Below are positions 1 through 9,188 of a stretch of DNA of 64,000 bases, in pieces. The translations under genes and the position numbers were made by a program. The notes below the pieces were generated by a model. It worked only from the letters and a program-made list of their open reading frames with translations. It searched no databases and had not been told where the DNA came from. The DNA lies in assembly GCA_000961725.1 (NCBI GenBank), contig LADS01000037.1, positions 118,185 through 182,184 on the forward strand, in the 5' to 3' direction. Every line of letters starts with the position of its first letter. Position 1 is the stretch's first letter. Source of the stretch: Desulfobulbaceae bacterium BRH_c16a. Its GTDB lineage: Bacteria; Desulfobacterota; Desulfobulbia; Desulfobulbales; Desulfocapsaceae.

Positions 1-185
1 GCATGAGAGAGTACCATATTTGTCAATATTTTGGGATCAACGGGCAAAACCCGGTTCTTTTCTTCAGCCTCCTTCCGTTTCCCCTGAAAGAGACCGCAGT
101 CCAGCAAAATATTGTCATGGTCCGTCGTCAGAGTGTGAAACGAACCGGTTACCTCACGTGTTGCTCCGTAAAATGTGACGTGCAT
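1..185 (-). CDS. Metallo-beta-lactamase-fold / beta-CASP RNase-like protein, N-terminal fragment
   Basis: Reading the minus strand from an ATG at 185 gives an open frame that runs off the window edge (about 61 residues). It starts MHVTFYGATREVTGS and continues with DCGLFQG, the usual opening of MBL-fold proteins with the RMMBL/beta-CASP RNA-processing architecture; the metal-binding HxHxDH motif would lie outside the window. A strong ribosome site (GAGGAG) precedes the ATG. It lies 47 bp downstream of the Trm5-like gene on the same strand, so co-transcription and an RNA-metabolism theme are plausible. Family assignment rests on the N-terminus only. Confidence 0.7.
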   Translation of the reverse strand, partial: MHVTFYGATREVTGSFHTLTTDHDNILLDCGLFQGKRKEAEEKNRVLPVDPKILTNMVLSH

Positions 186-232
186 ACCTGCTCCTCATGT
201 TTTTTCTTTGCTTTTACCAGTTATCAGCGCTC

Positions 233-1060
233 TCAGCTAACCCTGGCATCAATGCATATCCGGAATATCCGGGGGGCGCAATGGCCGCATCGAGTGATTA
301 CGGCAGAATCGACAACCCGCATTTGATCCCGGCAGGCGTCCAAAATTTTTCCTATCGAGAGTTCGAAGGATTCCTTCGGCTGCAGATCATAAAAATGCAG
401 CCAGCCCTGCGGTTTGAGCACCTTGACAGCCCACGGCAAAAAAGCCGCTGCCATCCTCGGCAGCGGCATGATCACCCGATCGAAACAACGGCCGGCCTGA
501 GCAGCCAGCACATCGCCCGCATCGCCACGATACAGCTCGATATTGTCGAGCTGTTTGTTTTTTCGGAGATTTTCCAGGGCATACCGGTGGGCTTCCGGAT
601 TCTTCTCTATTCCGGCTATGGTCAGAGCCCGGCTGAAGCGGGAGATAACAAGGGGATATGGAGCCACCCCGGAAAAAAGCACCAGCACTTCCTCGCCCTC
701 CTGGACAAGAGAAGCAATGCGGCGCCGTTCATGCCCGCTTCGCACAGAATAATAAACTGTCTCCGGATTGAGGCGCAGCCGTATCCCGAACTCCTTGACT
801 TCCGTCTCTTTTCTCTTTTCGCCGGCAAGAATTGTCAAAGGGATGGTCCTGAACTCACCACCGTAATTCCCGGCTCTTTTGGCCACCACCTTGATGTTTT
901 TGTTGGCTGCCAGCAAGACCTCGGCAATTATCCGCTCTTTTGCCCGAAGGCTCTCCGGAACAATGATAATGGCAATATCTCCAACCACATCATAACTTCC
1001 GACAAATGATTGTACTTCCTTTTCAGTCAATACCCCCTGAAGGGCCTGCTTCAACCTCAT
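233..1060 (-). CDS. Trm5/TYW2-like class I SAM-dependent tRNA methyltransferase
   Basis: A protein of about 275 residues with the layout of archaeal/eukaryotic Trm5 (COG2520): an N-terminal RNA-binding part, then a Rossmann methyltransferase domain. Visible motifs include NPETVYYS, then EEVLVLFSGVAPYPLVI (SAM-binding loop), IEKNPEA, and MPLPRMAAAFL in the place of the family's NLP/NPP catalytic-loop motif. Trm5 makes m1G37 in tRNA; bacteria normally use the unrelated TrmD, so the actual substrate here is uncertain. Start: the frame begins with two GTG codons followed by ATG; I chose the ATG at 1060 because GGGAG lies eight bases upstream of it. It precedes the beta-CASP gene on the same strand. 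Confidence 0.72.
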   Translation of the reverse strand: MRLKQALQGVLTEKEVQSFVGSYDVVGDIAIIIVPESLRAKERIIAEVLLAANKNIKVVAKRAGNYGGEFRTIPLTILAGEKRKETEVKEFGIRLRLNPETVYYSVRSGHERRRIASLVQEGEEVLVLFSGVAPYPLVISRFSRALTIAGIEKNPEAHRYALENLRKNKQLDNIELYRGDAGDVLAAQAGRCFDRVIMPLPRMAAAFLPWAVKVLKPQGWLHFYDLQPKESFELSIGKILDACRDQMRVVDSAVITRCGHCAPRIFRICIDARVS

Positions 1061-1186
1061 CACCACAACTCCCGCATCCTTTTAATCGGGGCCCTGCCAA
1101 AAAAACAGCGTCAGGGAAAGTATTCTTTCCCTGACGCTGCACGAGGCGAAACTCAATCAGAAAATTGTATAAAGAGTAAGATGATC

Positions 1187-1296
1187 AGTGCCTTACAGAT
1201 TATTTGCCGTTCACAGGAAACAAGAAAACAATCTGTTGAAAGGCACTTATCCCCCACAAGGGGGGACTGAAAAGAGTACCCCCTTGTGGGGTGTTA
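1187..1296 (-). repeat. Two-hairpin intergenic repeat, copy A (3' of cold-shock gene)
   Basis: Read on the minus strand, the element begins at the TAA stop of the cold-shock gene and folds into two hairpins. The first has CCCCACAAGGGGG pairing with CCCCCTTGTGGGG (about 1249-1290). The second has an outer stem AGTGCCTT (1187-1194) / AAGGCACT (1240-1247) and an inner stem ACAGATT (1195-1201) / AATCTGT (1230-1236). The first 56 bases match the copy after nuoH with about five differences. It may act as a terminator or mRNA stabiliser, although no long T-tract follows it. Confidence 0.8.
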
Positions 1297-1494
1297 GAGT
1301 TTCACAACATTTTCCGCTGCCGGACCTTTTTCCCCCTGAACGATATCGAACTTCACTCTCTGGCCCTCCTCAAGGGATTTGAAACCCTCCCCTTTGATCG
1401 CCGAATGATGCACGAAGACATCCTTGCCGCCATCCTGCTCAATAAAACCAAACCCCTTAGAATTATTAAACCACTTGACTTTCCCTTCTGCCAT
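1294..1494 (-). CDS. csp: Cold-shock domain protein (CspA family)
   Basis: A 66-residue single-domain cold-shock protein. Both RNA-binding motifs are present: KGFGFI (RNP1) and DVFVHHSAI (RNP2), preceded by GKVKWFN. It binds single-stranded RNA/DNA and acts as an RNA chaperone. I chose the ATG at 1494 rather than the upstream in-frame ATG because AAAGGAG lies just ahead of it and the protein then has the normal family start (MAEGKVKWF). It is monocistronic, with a predicted promoter about 75 bp upstream and a two-hairpin repeat directly at its stop codon. Confidence 0.95.
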   Translation of the reverse strand: MAEGKVKWFNNSKGFGFIEQDGGKDVFVHHSAIKGEGFKSLEEGQRVKFDIVQGEKGPAAENVVKL

Positions 1495-1566
1495 GGCACG
1501 ACTCCTTTGGCACATTATGCAATTTTGACTTTCCCGCGGTCTGCGAAAAAGTCACCCGAATACTCC

Positions 1567-1596
1567 TATATACTCGTATCCAGAGAAAATATTCAA
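1567..1596 (-). promoter_or_regulatory. Putative sigma-70-type promoter of the cold-shock gene
   Basis: On the minus strand, TTGAAT (1596-1591) and TATATA (1572-1567) are separated by 18 bp. This would give a leader of about 65-70 nt before the ATG. The rest of 1495-1803 holds no gene that I can support; the plus-strand promoter of nfnA must also lie there but no clear match is visible. Confidence 0.35.
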
Positions 1597-1803
1597 ATAA
1601 AAAGTGCAAGCCGATGCATTTGCCCGATGAATCTGGGGATCTTGAAGAAATCATTCATCCGGCTGCCGGGCTTTTGCATGAATCCGACAATAGAGGTTGA
1701 TTTAGTTACGAGTTTATGCTTACTTAATGAGGCAAAAATCTCGCAACAATAAAATATTTTTACCTGTGAAATTGAATGGTTTTTTTTATTACCTGGAGGG
1801 AAA

Positions 1804-2641
1804 AATGTTCAAGATCGTAAGACGCGAAGAAATGTCCCAAGGCACCGTGATCCTCAATGAAATTGAGGCTCCGTTGATTGCCCGAAAAGCCAAACCCGGC
1901 CAATTCGTCATTCTCAAAGCCAACGAGGATGGTGAACGAATTCCCCTGACTATGGCAGAAACCGATGCCGCCAAAGGTACCATTACCATCATCTACATGG
2001 TTGTCGGAAAATCGACGGCTCTCTTTAAAGACCTCCAGGTCGGTGACGGCTATCAGGACGTCATCGGTCCTCTGGGCAAGGCCACCCACCTCGAGAAAGT
2101 CGGCAAAGTGGTCTGTGTCGGCGGTGGAACGGGGGTTGCGGTACTCCATCCGATCACCCGCGGACTGAAGGAAATAGGCAACGAAGTAGTATGTATCATC
2201 GGTTCCCGCAATAAAGGTCTGCTGATAATGGAAGAGCATATGAAAGCCGCCTCGCATGATCTGCGCATATGTACCGACGACGGCTCCTACGGCCACCACG
2301 GTTTTGTCACCGATGTCCTGAAGGACGTGCTCAAGGAAGGCGATATCAAGCTGGTTGTGGCAATCGGTCCCGTTCCCATGATGAAAGCGGTCAGTAACAT
2401 CACCCGGGAATATAACGTTGAAACGATGGTGAGTCTCAACCCGATCATGGTCGACGGCACCGGAATGTGCGGCGGCTGCCGGGTCACAGTCGGCGGAGAG
2501 ACAAAATTCGCCTGTGTCGATGGACCTGAATTCGACGGCCATAAAGTCGATTATGACGAACTGATGCTGAGACTTCGGGCATATCAGGAAGACGAACGCA
2601 AATCCCATCAACACTACTGCACTATCCGCGATGCTCGATAA
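1804..2641 (+). CDS. nfnA: NfnA-like ferredoxin-NADP+ reductase subunit alpha
   Basis: A 279-residue FAD/NAD-binding protein of the sulfide dehydrogenase/NfnA (dihydroorotate dehydrogenase electron-transfer, PyrK-like) family. An N-terminal FAD beta-barrel carries RIPLTMAE. The NAD-binding segment has GGGTGVAVLHPI, and the C-terminal [2Fe-2S] site has the cysteine cluster MCGGCRVTVGG with a final Cys in FACVDGPEFDGH. With NfnB it forms the electron-bifurcating NADH-dependent reduced ferredoxin:NADP+ oxidoreductase in the cytoplasm. Start chosen at the ATG after GGAGGG; an upstream in-frame ATG would add 25 unrelated residues. nfnB follows after 83 bp. Confidence 0.9.
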
Positions 2642-2724
2642 CGCCCGGAGAACCTGGACCTAGAGCATTGTTGACAATTTGTTGATTCATTATATCGCTC
2701 AGTCGATTTTCTACGGAGGACATT

Positions 2725-4137
2725 ATGTCGGAAACAGCAACTAAAAAAACGCAGATATCCAGGGTCGCCATGCCCGAGCAGGAGCCAAAGGTCAGGGCTC
2801 GCAACTTCCTCGAGGTCCCGACCGGCTATACGGTCAAAATGGCCCAGGAGGAGGCGAGCAGGTGTCTGCAATGCAAGAAGCCCGGTTGTGTTGCGGGCTG
2901 CCCCGTCGGGGTAGACATTCCCGGCTTTATCGACCTTATCGCCCAGGGTGACATGACCGGAGCAATTCGCAATCTGTGGAGCAAAAATGCCCTGCCTGCG
3001 GTCTGTGGCCGGGTTTGCCCGCAGGAGAGCCAATGTGAAGGAAAATGTATCGTCGGCAAAAAAGGAGAGCCGGTCGCCATCGGCAACCTCGAGCGGTTCT
3101 GCGCCGATTACGAAAGAGAAAACGGCACCGGCGAATTGCCGCCAAAAGCTCCCCCTACCGGCAAAAAGATAGCGGTTGTAGGTTCCGGACCATCAGGACT
3201 TACCGTTGCCGGCGATCTCATCGTCAAGGGCCACGAGGTGACGATATTCGAGGCCTTCCACAAGGCAGGCGGTGTTCTGGTCTACGGCATTCCCGAGTTT
3301 CGTCTGCCGAAAGCAATTGTCGCCCAGGAAGTCAATTTTCTCGAACGGCTCGGGGTGAAGATCCAGGTCAATGCGGTGGTCGGCAGGACGGTTTCCCTCG
3401 ATGAACTCTCTGCAGAGGGTTTTGACGCCATCTATGTCGGGGTTGGCGCAGGTCTGCCAAAATTCATGAATATTCCCGGCGAAAACTATGTCGGCATCCT
3501 CTCCGCCAACGAATATCTTACCCGGGCCAATCTTATGAAGGCCTACAAATATCCGGAGGTCGATACCCCCATTCCTCTTGGCAAGAACGTGGTCGTTCTC
3601 GGGGCCGGTAACGTGGCCATGGATTCCGCCCGTACGGCGATGCGTCTCGGCGCGGAAAGCGTGAAAATCGTCTATCGAAGATCCCGTGACGAAATGCCCG
3701 CCCGTCAGGCGGAAATTCACCACGCCGAAGAAGAAGGGATCGAGCTGTTCCTGCTCACCAATCCTACCCGTTACATCGGCAATGAAAACGGCCGACTGAC
3801 CGGCATGGAATGCCTGCGTATGGAACTTGGCGAACCCGATGCATCCGGCAGACGACGTCCTGTTCCGGTAAAAGGGTCCGAGTTCGAGATAGCCTGCGAT
3901 CTCTGTATCGTTGCCGTAGGCTCCGGCGCCAATCCTCTGCTTACCAGCGAAACCCCGGATATGAAGCTGAACAGATGGGGAAATGTCGTGGCCGACGAGA
4001 AGACCGGCAAAACAACCAAGAAAGCAGTCTGGGCCGGCGGCGACATCGTCACGGGAGCGGCTACCGTTATCCTGGCCATGGGAGCCGGCCGACAGGCCGC
4101 AGATTCAATCCATGAGTATCTGACCCTCGGCTGGTAA
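2725..4137 (+). CDS. nfnB: NfnB-like NADPH-binding flavoprotein (GltD-type)
   Basis: A 470-residue homolog of the glutamate synthase small subunit and of NfnB/SudA. The N-terminal cysteine-rich region (about residues 45-112) carries the ligands of two [4Fe-4S] clusters: CLQCKKPGCVAGCPVG and CGRVCPQESQCEGKC. The FAD Rossmann motif VVGSGPSGLTVAGD sits near residue 152, and a second nucleotide motif VVLGAGNVAMDSARTA near 290 binds NADPH. Because it sits beside nfnA and no glutamate synthase large subunit is present, I read the pair as the bifurcating Nfn transhydrogenase and not GltD. Good ribosome site ACGGAGGA; an intrinsic terminator follows. Confidence 0.9.
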   Translation: MSETATKKTQISRVAMPEQEPKVRARNFLEVPTGYTVKMAQEEASRCLQCKKPGCVAGCPVGVDIPGFIDLIAQGDMTGAIRNLWSKNALPAVCGRVCPQESQCEGKCIVGKKGEPVAIGNLERFCADYERENGTGELPPKAPPTGKKIAVVGSGPSGLTVAGDLIVKGHEVTIFEAFHKAGGVLVYGIPEFRLPKAIVAQEVNFLERLGVKIQVNAVVGRTVSLDELSAEGFDAIYVGVGAGLPKFMNIPGENYVGILSANEYLTRANLMKAYKYPEVDTPIPLGKNVVVLGAGNVAMDSARTAMRLGAESVKIVYRRSRDEMPARQAEIHHAEEEGIELFLLTNPTRYIGNENGRLTGMECLRMELGEPDASGRRRPVPVKGSEFEIACDLCIVAVGSGANPLLTSETPDMKLNRWGNVVADEKTGKTTKKAVWAGGDIVTGAATVILAMGAGRQAADSIHEYLTLGW

Positions 4138-4176
4138 AAAAGTCGCAACCGCAAACCCTTTCTACAACATCAAAGA

Positions 4177-4207
4177 CCCCGTCGGCCATGAGCCGGCGGG
4201 GTTTTTT
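4177..4207 (+). terminator. Intrinsic terminator of nfnAB
   Basis: A 10-bp GC-rich stem CCCCGTCGGC / GCCGGCGGGG (one G-U pair) with a 5-base loop is followed by TTTTTT. It sits 40 bp after the nfnB stop. Confidence 0.9.
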
Positions 4208-4799
4208 CTTACATGGCCTCCTGTTCGTCGTTCAGTCTGCATAACTCCCCCCTATTCATAAAGGTCCCTGATCATCAACTTCAGTCAAATGAATAGTTGC
4301 CAGCATCCTGATATCTCACCGATGTTTCGATATTATCAGGAATCGCTGCCGTCGACGCAGAGAGACATTTCTTTTCTAAATTGCAAAAGGTTACCCCTTC
4401 CGCAGGCGGTTACGCTGTGCGTACTAGGCGTGTTGGATGGGGAAATTTGCAACAATTCGGAAGGAATGAAGAGAATCGACTAGGAATTCTTGACATCTTC
4501 CTGTATTTGCGGCTTAATCAATAGGTGGCCCGATTGACTGCAAACTGTGCTAAAACCGTTGCACAGGACTTATCGGGCACACATTGCGCCCGTCAAAGCA
4601 CAACGTGCACATCAGGTTCATAATTTTTCGCACAATTTCCTCGCAGAAATTCGCTTAAGTAACCGTTTGATAAGGAAAATATTTTCTTGACATAGATTGG
4701 AGACGCCTGTTAATGAATGGGTGTTCATAATTGCATTGCAAATGAGGTGTGTGCCGTTTACCGGTCCACATGGTATGGAAAAAAGCAGCGAAAGGGGAA
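4208..4799. promoter_or_regulatory. Non-coding region upstream of the nuo operon
   Basis: About 590 bp with no convincing gene; short open frames here lack family features. Two TTGACA hexamers are visible, at 4490-4495 and 4687-4692. The second is followed after 17 bp by TTAATG (4710-4715), a plausible promoter about 85 bp before nuoA. A small inverted repeat CGGGC/GCCCG lies near 4575-4593. The length suggests regulation, but I recognise no known riboswitch. Confidence 0.4.
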
Positions 4800-4802
4800 A
4801 TG

Positions 4803-5162
4803 ATGTCTACAGAACTGGTTCTCTCGGCGGCGGCTTTAATCGGTATCGCCGCTCTTGTTCCCTGCCTGATGATTCTGACCGCGGTTTTCGGTCCCCGGTC
4901 TAAGGGGGATATCAAAAACACGGCCTACGAAAGTGGCATAGGTCCTATTATCGGAGGAGTTGACCAGAAGTTCAGTGTCAAATTTTATCTCCTCGCAATA
5001 CTCTTTTTGATCTTCGACATTGAGGCTGTATTCATGTACCCATGGGCCGTCGCTGTCCGTGAACTCGGCTGGTTCGGCTTTACCGAAATGGTGGTTTTCA
5101 TGCTGCTGCTTCTCACTGGACTCATATATATTCTCAAGAAAGAGGTGCTCAATTGGCGTTAG
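4803..5162 (+). CDS. nuoA: NADH-quinone oxidoreductase subunit A
   Basis: A 119-residue membrane subunit of complex I with three predicted transmembrane helices. Family motifs are KNTAYESGIGP, KFSVKFYLLAILFLIFDIEAVF and YPWAV. Two adjacent ATG codons (4800 and 4803) are possible starts; AGGGG lies closer to the ideal distance from 4803. First gene of the nuo series; its end overlaps the nuoB start by 10 bp, which implies translational coupling. Confidence 0.95.
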   Translation: MSTELVLSAAALIGIAALVPCLMILTAVFGPRSKGDIKNTAYESGIGPIIGGVDQKFSVKFYLLAILFLIFDIEAVFMYPWAVAVRELGWFGFTEMVVFMLLLLTGLIYILKKEVLNWR

Positions 5163-5665
5163 GATTAGAAGCAAGCCTCGGCAACACTGTCATTACCACC
5201 AAGCTTGATGAAGTCATCAACTGGGGTCGGCAATATTCATTGTGGCCATTCGTCTTTGGAACCGCCTGCTGCGCTATCGAATTCATGAGTGCGGCGGCAA
5301 GCCAGCACGACATCTCCCGATTCGGCGCGGAAGTAGTCAGATTTTCTCCCCGCCAGGCCGATCTTCTGCTGGTCTGCGGCACCGTCACCTATAAACAGGC
5401 GCCTATCCTGAAACGTATCTATGAGCAGATGCCCGACCCTAAATGGGTGGTTGCCATGGGTGCCTGTGCAAGCTCCGGCGGAATATACGACAACTACTGT
5501 ACCGTTCAGGGTATCGATGAGATCATTCCCGTGGACGTGTATATCTCAGGCTGTCCGCCACGACCGGAAGCTGTTCTGGATGCGCTGATAAGAATCCAGA
5601 ACCAGATAAAAAGCGAGAGCGTACTGAAAGACCGCCATAAAGACTTTAAAGGGATTCTCGACTGA
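5153..5665 (+). CDS. nuoB: NADH-quinone oxidoreductase subunit B
   Basis: A 170-residue peripheral-arm subunit that holds the N2 [4Fe-4S] cluster next to the quinone site. Cluster ligands are seen in GTACCAIEFM (adjacent cysteines), MGACASSGG and SGCPPRPEA. The start is TTG, inside the end of nuoA and preceded by AGAGGTG; no ATG start is available that keeps the conserved N-terminus. One base separates its stop from nuoCD. Confidence 0.95.
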   Translation: MALGLEASLGNTVITTKLDEVINWGRQYSLWPFVFGTACCAIEFMSAAASQHDISRFGAEVVRFSPRQADLLLVCGTVTYKQAPILKRIYEQMPDPKWVVAMGACASSGGIYDNYCTVQGIDEIIPVDVYISGCPPRPEAVLDALIRIQNQIKSESVLKDRHKDFKGILD

Positions 5666-5666
5666 T

Positions 5667-7382
5667 ATGAATGCGACGGCTCTAGAAAAAATCCAAGCCG
5701 CTTTTCCAGACGCGACCTGCAAAGCTGTTCTGGATACGGTGGTTATCGATGTTCAGCCCGAAAATCTGGAGAAAACTCTATCCCGGCTGAAAAATGATGC
5801 TGCATTCAACTGCGGTCTCATGGTTGATGTCACCGCGATCGATTATCTCGACTACCCGCACAAGCAGGCAGCCAGATTCTTCGTGGTCTACACTCTCCGC
5901 AACTGGCAGGATAATCTCCTGGTGCAGGTACGTACCCCGGTCGTCGATCCCGACGAGGGCATTCACACTGCGACACACCTGTGGGACTCGGCGAAGTGGG
6001 GCGAAAGGGAGGTCTATGACCAGTATGGCATCAAGTTTCAGGGCCATCCCGATTTGAGGAGAATACTCAATCACTGGCAGTTTGAAGGACATCCGCTGCG
6101 CAAGGATTATCCAATTGAAAAAAGGCAGATCTGTTATCAGACCGACAGCCTTGAAAAAGAGATCCGAACGAGGTTGCTGGAAAAGGGTGTGAATGAATCC
6201 ACCATGCAGGACATCAACACCGAGATCATGTTTCTCAACCTCGGGCCCTCCCATCCCGCCACCCACGGCGCTATCCGCATTCTCGCCGCGCTTGACGGCG
6301 AAACTATCCTGGCCAACGTCAATGAGATTGGATATCTGCATCGGGGCTTTGAGAAAACATCGGAAAATAGGACTTACAATCAGATAGTTCCTTTGACCGA
6401 CCGGTTGAATTACTGCTCGTCGATGATCAATAATATCGCCTATGCCAAGGCAGTCGAATCGTGGCTCGGCGTTGAAATCACCGAACGTGCCAGGTTCATG
6501 CGGGTGGTCCTCACCGAGTTCTACCGGGTCCTTGACCATCTGGTCTGTCTTGCCGCTGCTTTGGTTGATATGGGTGGTCTCACCAATTACTGGTACCTCT
6601 ACAACGAGAAAGAGGCCGCCTACGATCTGATCAGCCGTCTCACCGGAGCACGACTGACCAGCACCTTCACGCGGATCGGCGGGATGTATCGCGATTTCTA
6701 TGAAGGCTGGGAAGAGGATCTGGAAATCCAGCTTCGTGGTATTGAAAAGGGTATTGGCGATGCGCTGAAACTGGTCGAGACCAATCGCATTGTCCACGAT
6801 AGAACACAGGGTGTCTGTGTAGTCTCGGCTGAAACCGCTCTCAGCTATGGTTTTACCGGCCCCGTTCTCCGAGCCAGCGGTGTTCCTTTTGACCTGCGAA
6901 AAGATGCCCCCTACTACAACTATGAATCCTTTGACTTCGAGGTACCTGTTGGCACAAATGGTGATGTCTACGACCGTTTTATGATTCGTTTTCACGAGAT
7001 GGCTCAATCCATCCGCATCATTCGACAGGCTATGAAACATATCCCTGCGGGATCGGTCAATGTTAAGGATTCCCAGATATGTCTCCCGCCCAAACAGCAG
7101 GTCTATAACAATATTGAAGGGTTAGCCAACCACTTTAAACTTGTTTTTGAGGGAGTGAAGACCCCTCCGGGTGAATGGTATGACTCCTATGAGGCAGCTA
7201 ACGGTGAGCTGGGATTCCATTTTGTCTCTGACGGGTCGGGCAGACCTTACAAACTGAAGGTTAGACCACCGTGTTTCTATACCATGGGAGGTTTTCATAA
7301 AATGGTTGAAGGTAACATGATTGCGGATGCCGTCATCAACCTGAGCTGTATCAATATAATTGGCGGGGAGTTGGACAGATGA
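5667..7382 (+). CDS. nuoCD: Fused NADH-quinone oxidoreductase subunit C/D
   Basis: 571 residues. The N-terminal part (about 1-165) is the NuoC/30-kDa domain, with WGEREVYDQYGIKFQGHPDLRR and a GHPLRKDYP motif. The part from about 185 is NuoD/49-kDa, with LNLGPSHPATHG and the C-terminal INLSCINIIGGELDR. NuoD forms the quinone pocket together with NuoB. The C/D fusion is also known from enterobacteria. The last codons overlap the nuoE ATG (ATGA). Confidence 0.95.
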   Translation: MNATALEKIQAAFPDATCKAVLDTVVIDVQPENLEKTLSRLKNDAAFNCGLMVDVTAIDYLDYPHKQAARFFVVYTLRNWQDNLLVQVRTPVVDPDEGIHTATHLWDSAKWGEREVYDQYGIKFQGHPDLRRILNHWQFEGHPLRKDYPIEKRQICYQTDSLEKEIRTRLLEKGVNESTMQDINTEIMFLNLGPSHPATHGAIRILAALDGETILANVNEIGYLHRGFEKTSENRTYNQIVPLTDRLNYCSSMINNIAYAKAVESWLGVEITERARFMRVVLTEFYRVLDHLVCLAAALVDMGGLTNYWYLYNEKEAAYDLISRLTGARLTSTFTRIGGMYRDFYEGWEEDLEIQLRGIEKGIGDALKLVETNRIVHDRTQGVCVVSAETALSYGFTGPVLRASGVPFDLRKDAPYYNYESFDFEVPVGTNGDVYDRFMIRFHEMAQSIRIIRQAMKHIPAGSVNVKDSQICLPPKQQVYNNIEGLANHFKLVFEGVKTPPGEWYDSYEAANGELGFHFVSDGSGRPYKLKVRPPCFYTMGGFHKMVEGNMIADAVINLSCINIIGGELDR

Positions 7383-7885
7383 GCGATCGTTCACAACTGA
7401 TTTCTGCTGGTAAACCATTCCAGTATGACAAAAAAAGGGATGCTGAATTCGAGAGGCTTGTCAAACGATATCCCAGCCGGGAATCGATGATCCTTCCAGC
7501 CCTCTGGCTGATCCAGGAACAGGAAGGCTGGATAAGCCAGGAAGCTATTGCTTATGTCGCCGATCGAATCGGTACTTTCGCCAGCAAGGTCTATGAAGCA
7601 GTTACGTTCTACACCATGTACCAGCTTCACCCGATGGGCAGAAATCATATCTGTGTCTGCCGCACCCTTTCCTGCTGGCTGCGTGGAAAACAGGAAATTG
7701 TCGATTACCTGAAAACCGAGGTCGGCATCATTCCCGGCCAGATCAGCGAAGACGGCAAGTTCAGTCTGGAAGAGGTTGAGTGCTTGGGTCACTGCGGTAC
7801 CGCCCCGGTAGTCCAGGTCAACGGCGAATTCTACGAGAACATGGACGTAGACAAGCTGAAATCGCTGCTGGCCACATTGAAATAA
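7379..7885 (+). CDS. nuoE: NADH-quinone oxidoreductase subunit E
   Basis: A 168-residue thioredoxin-fold [2Fe-2S] subunit (24-kDa family). Cluster ligands lie in CVCRTLSCWLRG and ECLGHCGTAPVVQVNG. Upstream residues LPALWLIQEQEGWIS and VTFYTMYQLHPMG are typical of NuoE. Part of the NADH-input module with NuoF and NuoG, which shows that this complex takes NADH and not only ferredoxin or F420. Confidence 0.95.
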   Translation: MSDRSQLISAGKPFQYDKKRDAEFERLVKRYPSRESMILPALWLIQEQEGWISQEAIAYVADRIGTFASKVYEAVTFYTMYQLHPMGRNHICVCRTLSCWLRGKQEIVDYLKTEVGIIPGQISEDGKFSLEEVECLGHCGTAPVVQVNGEFYENMDVDKLKSLLATLK

Positions 7886-7899
7886 GGAGGCGTGCGGAT

Positions 7900-9180
7900 A
7901 TGGAAGTGAAGATTCTCAGTGCCAAGTTCGATATTAAAAACGCCCATAAAATAAAAGTTGCGCAAAAACACGGTGCCTATGCCACTCTCGACAAGCTTTT
8001 CTCCATGAAGCCCGAGGATGTCATCGAAGAAGTCAAGAACAGCGGGCTCAGGGGAAGAGGCGGGGCCGGCTTTCCGGCCGGAGTGAAATGGAGTTTTCTG
8101 CCAAAAAATACCGGCAAACCGGTATATCTGGCGGTCAACTCCGACGAATCCGAACCGGCAACCTTTAAGGATCGGTATATTCTCGTCAAGGATCCGCATA
8201 TGCTGATCGAAGGCATCATTATCTGCAGTTATGCGATCGGCTCCCATGACACCTATATTTACATCCGTGGCGAATATACTACCCAGGTTAAAGCCCTCCA
8301 GGCAGCCATCGACGAGGCCTACGCCGCGGGATTTCTCGGCGATAAGGTAGCCGGACGCGATTTTCAATTAAACGTCACGGTCCACCGCGGGGCAGGCGCC
8401 TATGTCTGCGGCGAAGAGACAGCGCTGCTTGAATCGATCGAAGGCAGGAAAGGCCAGCCGCGCAGCAAGCCGCCCTTCCCTGCAGTGGCCGGTCTCTATG
8501 GCTGTCCGACGATTATCAACAACGTTCAGAGTATCGCATCCCTGCCCTTCATCATTGAAAAAGGCGCAGACGCCTACAAGGCCTACGGTACTGAAAAAAG
8601 CACGGGAACCCACCTGTTCGGCATTTCCGGCCACGTCGAGAGACCCGGCATGTACGAATTGCCCCTTGGCTTGCCGCTCCTCGAGGTTATCGATAAAGTC
8701 GCCGGCGGAGTCTGGAAGGGCAGGAAGCTGAAAGGCGTTATTCCGGGCGGAAGTTCTACGCCGGTGCTGCTCCCCGAGGAGGCGAAGACGGTAACCCTCG
8801 ATTACGAGTCGATGGCCGCCCATAAGACCATGTTCGGTTCGGGCGGCATCGTGGTGCTGGATGAGACGGTCGATATCGTTCATCTCGTCAAGAATCTCAT
8901 CGATTTCTATCACCATGAGTCATGTGGCCAGTGCACTCCCTGCCGGGAGGGTCTTGGCTGGATGTTGAAGATCATCAAAAAAATAGTGCGCGGCGAAGGC
9001 AGCATCGACGAGCTCAACCTGCTGCGAGAGCTCTGCGACAATATCGAGATGAAAACAGTCTGCGTCTTGTCGGCAGCCTGCACCATGCCGGTGCGCAGCT
9101 ATCTGGATAAGTTCAGGCACGAGTTTGAGGCGTATGTCACAAAAGATGCCTCTTTAGCAGTACAAGCGAAACAGGAATAG
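7900..9180 (+). CDS. nuoF: NADH-quinone oxidoreductase subunit F (NADH/FMN site)
   Basis: 426 residues. FMN/NADH-binding motif GLRGRGGAGFPAGVKW is near residue 50. YVCGEETALLESIEG follows near 170. The [4Fe-4S] N3 cluster motif ESCGQCTPCREG is near 340, with a fourth Cys further on. I chose the ATG at 7900, nine bases after AAGGAGG; the frame is open further upstream, but that extension lies inside nuoE and is not family-like. Confidence 0.95.
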   Translation: MEVKILSAKFDIKNAHKIKVAQKHGAYATLDKLFSMKPEDVIEEVKNSGLRGRGGAGFPAGVKWSFLPKNTGKPVYLAVNSDESEPATFKDRYILVKDPHMLIEGIIICSYAIGSHDTYIYIRGEYTTQVKALQAAIDEAYAAGFLGDKVAGRDFQLNVTVHRGAGAYVCGEETALLESIEGRKGQPRSKPPFPAVAGLYGCPTIINNVQSIASLPFIIEKGADAYKAYGTEKSTGTHLFGISGHVERPGMYELPLGLPLLEVIDKVAGGVWKGRKLKGVIPGGSSTPVLLPEEAKTVTLDYESMAAHKTMFGSGGIVVLDETVDIVHLVKNLIDFYHHESCGQCTPCREGLGWMLKIIKKIVRGEGSIDELNLLRELCDNIEMKTVCVLSAACTMPVRSYLDKFRHEFEAYVTKDASLAVQAKQE

Positions 9181-9188
9181 GGCAACCC

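Noticed and set aside
4289-4483. A possible 64-residue gene upstream of nuo
   Set aside because: No ribosome site, no family features, unlike the neighbours in composition; treated as non-coding.
5778-7040. A 420-codon open frame on the minus strand opposite nuoCD
   Set aside because: It is the mirror of a highly conserved gene, has no family features or ribosome site, and its composition follows the third-position bias of nuoCD.
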